In this document: in pieces, positions 59,961 to 64,000 of the stretch
How the letters are laid out: every line of letters begins with the position of its first letter
How positions within the stretch are numbered: position 1 is the first letter of the stretch
Assembly: GCA_020348445.1 (NCBI GenBank)
Contig: CP070751.1
Coordinates: 5,092,204-5,156,203, forward strand
From: Thermoplasmata archaeon
Lineage (GTDB): Archaea; Thermoplasmatota; Thermoplasmata; GCA-020350865
Reading direction: 5' to 3'
DNA length: 64,000 bases
The notes under the pieces: model-generated
Seen by the model: only the letters and a program-made list of their open reading frames with translations
Database searches by the model: none
Told to the model about the DNA's origin: nothing
Translations under genes and position numbers: made by a program

Positions 59961-60919
59961 TGAGGATCCTGGATGTCTTTGGAAAGGAGGATCTGGCAAA
60001 GGTATATGTTGCTTCTATGCGGGATAATGATAAATACATGGTCGAGTTCGTGGAATCCACCCAACCTCCGATTCCCAGGGACAAAAAATGGGTTTTAATC
60101 GTGTCTTCGCTCTTCGGCTGCCCTGTTGGCTGCAGGATGTGCGATGCGGGAGGTAAGTTCTTTGGGAAGCTCAAAACAGACGAAATATTGCAGCAGATCG
60201 ATTATCTCGTGAAGAAAAGATATCCCGATGGTAAAATTCCTGTTCCCAAATTCAAAATCCAGTTCGCGAGAATGGGAGAGCCCTCCATGAATCCCAATGT
60301 TCTTGATGCCCTTGCAAGGCTACCTGAGGTTTATGATGCACCAGGACTTCTTCCATCTCTTTCCACAGTTGCACCTGCAAACGGTAAAGATTTCTTTGAG
60401 GGATTGATCAAAATCAAGGACAAGTACTACTCGAACGGAAGGTTTCAATTGCAGTTCTCTATACACTCCACCAACTCCGCTTCTAGGGATGAGCTCATCC
60501 CCATTAAGAAATGGAGCTTCGAGGAAATCGCAGAATACGGGGCAAGGTTCCACAAGGATGGGGACAAGAAGATAACACTCAATTTCGCCACAGCCAAAGG
60601 TTACGAGGTAGACCCTGAGAATGTGCGGGAGTATTTTGATCCTAATCTGTTTTTAATAAAACTGACCCCCTTAAATCCAACTGTGAGGGTCAAGGAGAGT
60701 AGACTCGAGTCCGCAATCGATCCCTATGATTCCAACTCAGCAGCCAAGATCGTGGAGGATTTCAAGTCCCATGGTTTTGATGTGATTCTGAGTATCGGTG
60801 AGGTGGAGGAGAACAAGATAGGTTCAAACTGCGGGCAGTACGTGACCCAATACAGAACCACCCAAACATCAATAAAAGAGGGCTATGAAACCCATAAGTA
60901 TCAGATGGGATCAAATTAA
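59960..60919 (+). CDS. RlmN/Cfr-like radical SAM protein lacking one catalytic cysteine
   Basis: The 319-residue product has the radical SAM cluster motif CPVGCRMC (C54, C58, C61; CxxxCxxC). RlmN/Cfr marks are GEPSMNPN, SIHSTNSASRDELIP and C-terminal NCGQY, which aligns with the methylated Cys of RlmN (ACGQ). In RlmN the cluster is preceded by LCVSSQVGC; here the same stretch reads LIVSSLFGC, so the second catalytic Cys is replaced by Ile. RlmN methylates 23S rRNA A2503 and some tRNAs. The missing Cys makes that activity doubtful and suggests another acceptor or chemistry. The ATG at 59960 overlaps the previous stop (TAATG), with AGGAGAGG upstream. The upstream in-frame ATG at 59915 lies inside the flavoprotein gene. 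Confidence 0.87.
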   Translation: MRILDVFGKEDLAKVYVASMRDNDKYMVEFVESTQPPIPRDKKWVLIVSSLFGCPVGCRMCDAGGKFFGKLKTDEILQQIDYLVKKRYPDGKIPVPKFKIQFARMGEPSMNPNVLDALARLPEVYDAPGLLPSLSTVAPANGKDFFEGLIKIKDKYYSNGRFQLQFSIHSTNSASRDELIPIKKWSFEEIAEYGARFHKDGDKKITLNFATAKGYEVDPENVREYFDPNLFLIKLTPLNPTVRVKESRLESAIDPYDSNSAAKIVEDFKSHGFDVILSIGEVEENKIGSNCGQYVTQYRTTQTSIKEGYETHKYQMGSN

Positions 60920-60937
60920 ACGGAGTTGGGATTTAAG

Positions 60938-61462
60938 ATGGCCTTATATCAATTGGAGGACAGGGTTCCCCAAATCGGGAAGGAAACTTATGTTGCTGAA
61001 TCTGCAGAGGTCATAGGAAAGGTGATCATCGGCAACAATTGTTATATAGGTCATGGGGCAAGAATAAGAGGGGATTACGGAACAATAATAATAGGTGATT
61101 ACTCCATCGTGGAGGACAACTGTGTTCTGCATGCAAGGCCTGATGACATCTGCAAAATAGGAGAGCATGTCACAATTGGCCATGGAGCCATAATTCACAA
61201 TGCCACAATTTACGATTGGGTGGTGGTGGGTATGGGCGCCATCGTTAGCGATTTTGCAGTTGTTGGCGAGTGGGGTGTTGTTGGAGAAGGTGCTGTGGTA
61301 AGAAATAACCAGGAAATTCCCAAAGGCAAGGTGGCTGTTGGAGTTCCGGCGAAGGTCATAGCGGATGTTAAGGACGATTATAAAGAGCTGTGGACGAGGT
61401 ACAAGGGATTGTATAGGGAGCTTGCCAAGAGGAATATCGAGGGTTTGAAGAAGATTGACTGA
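60938..61462 (+). CDS. Gamma-carbonic-anhydrase-like left-handed beta-helix protein
   Basis: The 174-residue protein consists of hexapeptide repeats (VIGKVIIGNNCYIGHGARIRGDYG, IVEDNCVLHARP, VTIGHGAIIHNATI) that build a trimeric left-handed beta helix. The histidines in LHARP, IGHG and IIHN match the zinc ligands of gamma-class carbonic anhydrases and the PaaY/YrdA group. CO2 hydration is possible, but many members lack measured activity. ATG 60938 is preferred to TTG 60926. It closes the five-gene run 18 bases after the radical SAM gene. Confidence 0.88.
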   Translation: MALYQLEDRVPQIGKETYVAESAEVIGKVIIGNNCYIGHGARIRGDYGTIIIGDYSIVEDNCVLHARPDDICKIGEHVTIGHGAIIHNATIYDWVVVGMGAIVSDFAVVGEWGVVGEGAVVRNNQEIPKGKVAVGVPAKVIADVKDDYKELWTRYKGLYRELAKRNIEGLKKID

Positions 61463-61531
61463 TTTTTACTTTTATCCCACTGCATACATCTATTTTTCAC
61501 TCCAGTTTTCTTTTGGATTTCTATGATTTGC

Positions 61532-61543
61532 GATAAATTTAAG
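61532..61543 (+). promoter_or_regulatory. TATA-like promoter of the zinc-ribbon membrane protein gene
   Basis: GATAAATTTAAG lies about 50 bases before the ATG at 61587, which has GGGGAGGTT as ribosome site. The spacing fits an archaeal promoter. Confidence 0.45.
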
Positions 61544-61586
61544 TACCAGTAAGGTTTATTTCGACGAGATATGGGGAGGTTCCATT

Positions 61587-62804
61587 ATGAGGAGGGCTTC
61601 GAAGACAAAAATACTCCTGCTTTCAGCGATACTTGTTCTAATCCTTGTAGCAGATCCCTTTTCCTTGAAATCAATATCATTTCTTCAAACAGCTTCTGCG
61701 CCCACAAGGGAATATGAAGATAATATCACCATCCCAGCAAACGACCTCCGAGCCTTGGATTTGGTGTTCGTGGAAGGCGATGAACTGGAGCTTATTTTCT
61801 CGATACAGGTGAAACAAGATCTTCCCGTCGATATCTGGTTTGTGGATTATGCGAATTATGTAAGGCTTGTTGATGGTAACGAGTTTTTATATTTCATTGA
61901 CGGCTCAGGGAAGAACCTTACCAAGGCAACTAAGGTCGTCTCACTTACACAACATGGGACCTATGAACTGGTATTTGTCAATTCTAATGCTGAGGCAGTG
62001 GAGGTCTACCTTACCTACGATATAAATATCTATCCTGTTAAAAGCGACCCACCGCCAATAACCGGTAAAGTCGTGGACGAAGAAGGAGCCCCAATAGAAG
62101 GTGCGATTGTACAATTAATTAACGACAATGACATTACTCTTTTAACTTATACAACCAACTCGACAGGCGATTTTAAATTTTTTAATATATCTGTTGGCAC
62201 CTATAGTCTAATTATATCTGCGGACGGATTCGAAAAGAACAATAAAACATCTGCAACTATTTCATCGGATGCTCCTATAGTAGATCTAGGTAGTATTAAG
62301 CTTGTTGCCATCCCTGAGCCTTCTGAGCCTTCTGAACCTTCTGAGCCGTCTGATGATGAGACTCCGTTTTGGCAATCTTCCATGTTCATGCTCCCTCTTG
62401 GAATTATACTGGGAATTATCATTGGCCTGGTACTCTCTTTTGCGCTGCGTGGATCAAAGGAGGAGCCCAAGGCTGCTGTGCAACCTGCACGGGAAGTGCG
62501 TGTCCGAAAAGCTGTGAAGAAAACACCCAAAGCTCCTGCCAAAGCACCCACAAAGAGGGTAAGGGTCCGCAAGGCCAAGAAAAAAGTACCAGAGGCTACA
62601 AAGGAGGCTTCTGCAGATGAGGTTGAAGAGCCAGAACTTGAGGAGGAAGAAGAGTCGGATGCTTTGAAAGAATCAAAAGCCATGGAAGAAGAAGCTACTG
62701 CACCAAAAAAGGATACTCCTCAACCTAAATTCTGTGGTAACTGCGGATGGCCTGTAGAGACACCTTTTTGTCCTTCTTGCGGGAAAAAGGTTGGGACACC
62801 TTAG
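61587..62804 (+). CDS. Membrane protein with extracellular CarboxypepD_reg domain, basic tail and cytosolic zinc ribbon
   Basis: The 405-residue protein starts with a signal peptide (KILLLSAILVLILVA). An outer beta domain follows, then a carboxypeptidase-regulatory-like domain (about 150-235; GKVVDEEGAPIEGAIVQL, GTYSLIISADGFE). A PSEPSEPSEPSDDE stalk encoded by short tandem repeats at 62318-62350 leads to one membrane helix (about 267-290). The cytosolic part has a histone-H1-like Lys/Ala/Pro run (KKTPKAPAKAPTKRVRVRKAKKK), an acidic stretch and a terminal zinc ribbon (FCGNCGWPVETPFCPSCGKK). The layout joins an outer beta module to an inner zinc finger, mirroring the large protein at 8.5-14 kb. 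Function is unknown; signal transfer or anchoring is a guess. Confidence 0.8.
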   Translation: MRRASKTKILLLSAILVLILVADPFSLKSISFLQTASAPTREYEDNITIPANDLRALDLVFVEGDELELIFSIQVKQDLPVDIWFVDYANYVRLVDGNEFLYFIDGSGKNLTKATKVVSLTQHGTYELVFVNSNAEAVEVYLTYDINIYPVKSDPPPITGKVVDEEGAPIEGAIVQLINDNDITLLTYTTNSTGDFKFFNISVGTYSLIISADGFEKNNKTSATISSDAPIVDLGSIKLVAIPEPSEPSEPSEPSDDETPFWQSSMFMLPLGIILGIIIGLVLSFALRGSKEEPKAAVQPAREVRVRKAVKKTPKAPAKAPTKRVRVRKAKKKVPEATKEASADEVEEPELEEEEESDALKESKAMEEEATAPKKDTPQPKFCGNCGWPVETPFCPSCGKKVGTP

Positions 62805-62816
62805 GTGCTTCAGTCA

Positions 62817-63084
62817 TTACTTTTTTACTTCGTGCATTACAAATGCATAAACCTTACCATCTTTCAAGCTCTCGAGATACAGGCCATTCTCGTCTTTGAT
62901 CATCCTCCAAAGCTCTTTGCTGTCCTTTTAGAAATAGCTGCTGCTGGTTGTGGATACCAAATCTTATCGCTAAGGCAGTACCAGAGGAAATTCCTCCCTG
63001 ATTGGGAATTCCTATAACCAGCCCAAGGCCACCATCATTATCTAGTATTACATGTTTTTTTATGGGCTCAATGTACGAAGTCAA
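62817..63084 (-). pseudogene. Small frameshifted gene, about 88 codons
   Basis: Two minus-strand frames join into one sensible protein. The first part is TSYIEPIKKHVILDNDGG and GLVIGIPNQGGISSG, to FGIHNQQQLFLK. The second is DSKELWRMIKDENGLYLESL, then KDGKVYAFVMHEVKK and a TAA at 62817-62819. The shift lies at the GG near 62925, where dropping one G restores the frame. Uncorrected, the first frame runs on as QQRALEDDQRREW to another stop. The likely start is TTG at 63084. This is either a real mutation or a sequencing error. The family is not recognised. Confidence 0.5.
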
Positions 63085-63111
63085 GAATGAATTAGGCCTC
63101 TAACGCTTTCT

Positions 63112-64000
63112 TTAATCTGTGGCCAATACAGTTATAATCCCAGTACTTGACTTGGCTTTTAGATCTCCATCGGCCTCATCAACATAAATTACAAAACCCG
63201 TTGATGGATTAGCAGGTGCAGGTATAGGGTCGAGATTAATTGTCCCGTTTACATGAAGTGTATTCTCTGGGCTCACGGTCCCAATGCCGACATTGCCGCC
63301 CATGATCGCCATTGTGTTGGCTTGTGTTATCGTCCACCCATTGATATTATAGGCTAAACCAATCCCGAAACTGTAATCTCCTTCAGCAGTAATCCTGCTT
63401 CCCATCGTGGTTGAATAATTCCCGTTGGCGTTTGTTTGATAACCCATCGCGGTTGAACTCCGCCCGTTGGCGTCTGTACCACGTCCCATCGCGGTTGAAA
63501 ATTCTCCGCGGGCGACTGTACTATCCCCCATCGCGGTTGAAGATTCTCCGTAGGCGAATGTACTAGCCCCCATCGCAGTTGAACTCCACGCAAGAGCGTG
63601 TGTACTATACCCCATCGCGATTGAATAATCCCCGCTGGCGTTTGTCATTAACCCCATCGCGGTTGAACCACTTCCGTAGGCGACTGTCCAAATCCCCATC
63701 GAGGTTGACCACCACCCGCTGGCGGTTGTGTTGTATCCCATTGCTATCGCATGATCCCCAGTAGCTAAATTATTGCTGGAACCTATGGTTGCTGCTCCAC
63801 CAACACCAAAGAACTCAGAACCGACATCCACATCCAATTTCACCTCTGGACTTATCGTCCCAATACCGATGTTCCCTCCAGTTTCGTAGATTACTGAATT
63901 GCCTAGGGTATTGCCAGCTGTGAACTTGGGAATATAATTAGCAGTGCCACTGCCACCTATTCCACCTGTAACAGTTAAATCATATTCTGTACCACCATCA
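63112..64000 (-). CDS. YadA-head-like (Hep_Hag) repeat protein, N-terminus beyond window edge
   Basis: The frame is open from the right edge (first full codon at 63999) to a stop at 63112. About ten units of 14 residues recur (STAMGxxTxAxGxYS), the pattern of Hep_Hag/YadA head repeats, which form trimeric left-handed beta-rolls. Before and after them are GNIGIGTISPEVKLDV and GNVGIGTVSPENTLHVNG, the IGTxxPxxxLxVxG motif common in bacterial surface proteins and phage tail fibres. The C-terminus lacks a YadA membrane barrel, so it is not a true type V autotransporter. A secreted or surface-attached trimeric adhesin is possible. The missing N-terminus hides any signal peptide. Confidence 0.8.
   Translation of the reverse strand, partial: DGGTEYDLTVTGGIGGSGTANYIPKFTAGNTLGNSVIYETGGNIGIGTISPEVKLDVDVGSEFFGVGGAATIGSSNNLATGDHAIAMGYNTTASGWWSTSMGIWTVAYGSGSTAMGLMTNASGDYSIAMGYSTHALAWSSTAMGASTFAYGESSTAMGDSTVARGEFSTAMGRGTDANGRSSTAMGYQTNANGNYSTTMGSRITAEGDYSFGIGLAYNINGWTITQANTMAIMGGNVGIGTVSPENTLHVNGTINLDPIPAPANPSTGFVIYVDEADGDLKAKSSTGIITVLATD

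Noticed and set aside
63112..64000. Type V autotransporter
   Set aside because: The C-terminal beta-barrel anchor is absent, and an archaeon would lack a suitable outer membrane.

Overview
The window looks like an archaeal, probably euryarchaeal (Thermoplasmata-like), chromosome segment. The evidence is an intron-split tRNA-Gly with the intron at 37/38, TATA-type promoters upstream of genes, a PEF-CTERM sorting tail, a UbiA-family prenyltransferase, and several very large repeat-built surface proteins with dense N-x-S/T sequons. Taxonomy is inferred from these features only; no marker gene such as rRNA is present.

Layout. 1-4.1 kb: the left edge cuts a minus-strand fusion of serine hydroxymethyltransferase with two GcvT-like modules, followed by a QueH-like gene and an unknown gene. 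4.2-7.6 kb: an XRE-type regulator runs convergent to a NitT/TauT-type ABC transporter operon whose substrate-binding lipoprotein appears circularly permuted. 7.8-8.3 kb: an intron-containing tRNA-Gly(UCC) followed by tandem copies of its 3' tail joined to hairpins. 8.5-18.7 kb: two large convergent genes. One encodes a TPR/zinc-ribbon/GLTNG-repeat/transmembrane/FG-GAP protein with a PEF-CTERM tail, the other a 1573-residue helical solenoid with a C-terminal RING-like zinc domain. 19.0-21.4 kb: a DHH phosphoesterase and an exported protein of unknown function.

21.5-50.6 kb is a minus-strand island of surface proteins. Three are related type I membrane proteins with Asp-box propeller domains, and two of these carry long arrays of Ig-like repeats. 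All three have acidic, proline-rich cytoplasmic tails and related promoter motifs. The fourth is a 4940-residue RTX giant of bacterial style. A STAND ATPase with TPR repeats is divergent from it.

53.8-61.5 kb: two unrecognised minus-strand genes, then a UbiA-family enzyme with an extra C-terminal ectodomain preceded by a 29-codon overlapping ORF. A compact five-gene run follows: a small helical protein, an isochorismatase-fold hydrolase, a thioredoxin-reductase-like flavoprotein lacking CxxC, an RlmN/Cfr-like radical SAM protein lacking one catalytic Cys, and a gamma-carbonic-anhydrase-fold protein. 61.6-64 kb: a membrane protein with a cytosolic zinc ribbon, a frameshifted small gene, and the C-terminal part of a YadA-head-like repeat protein cut by the right edge.

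The most unusual items are the permuted binding protein (6.5-7.6 kb), the GlyA-GcvT-GcvT fusion, the tRNA-tail hairpin array, the coordinated surface-protein island, and the RlmN-like operon. All assignments are made by eye from motifs; no database search was possible.
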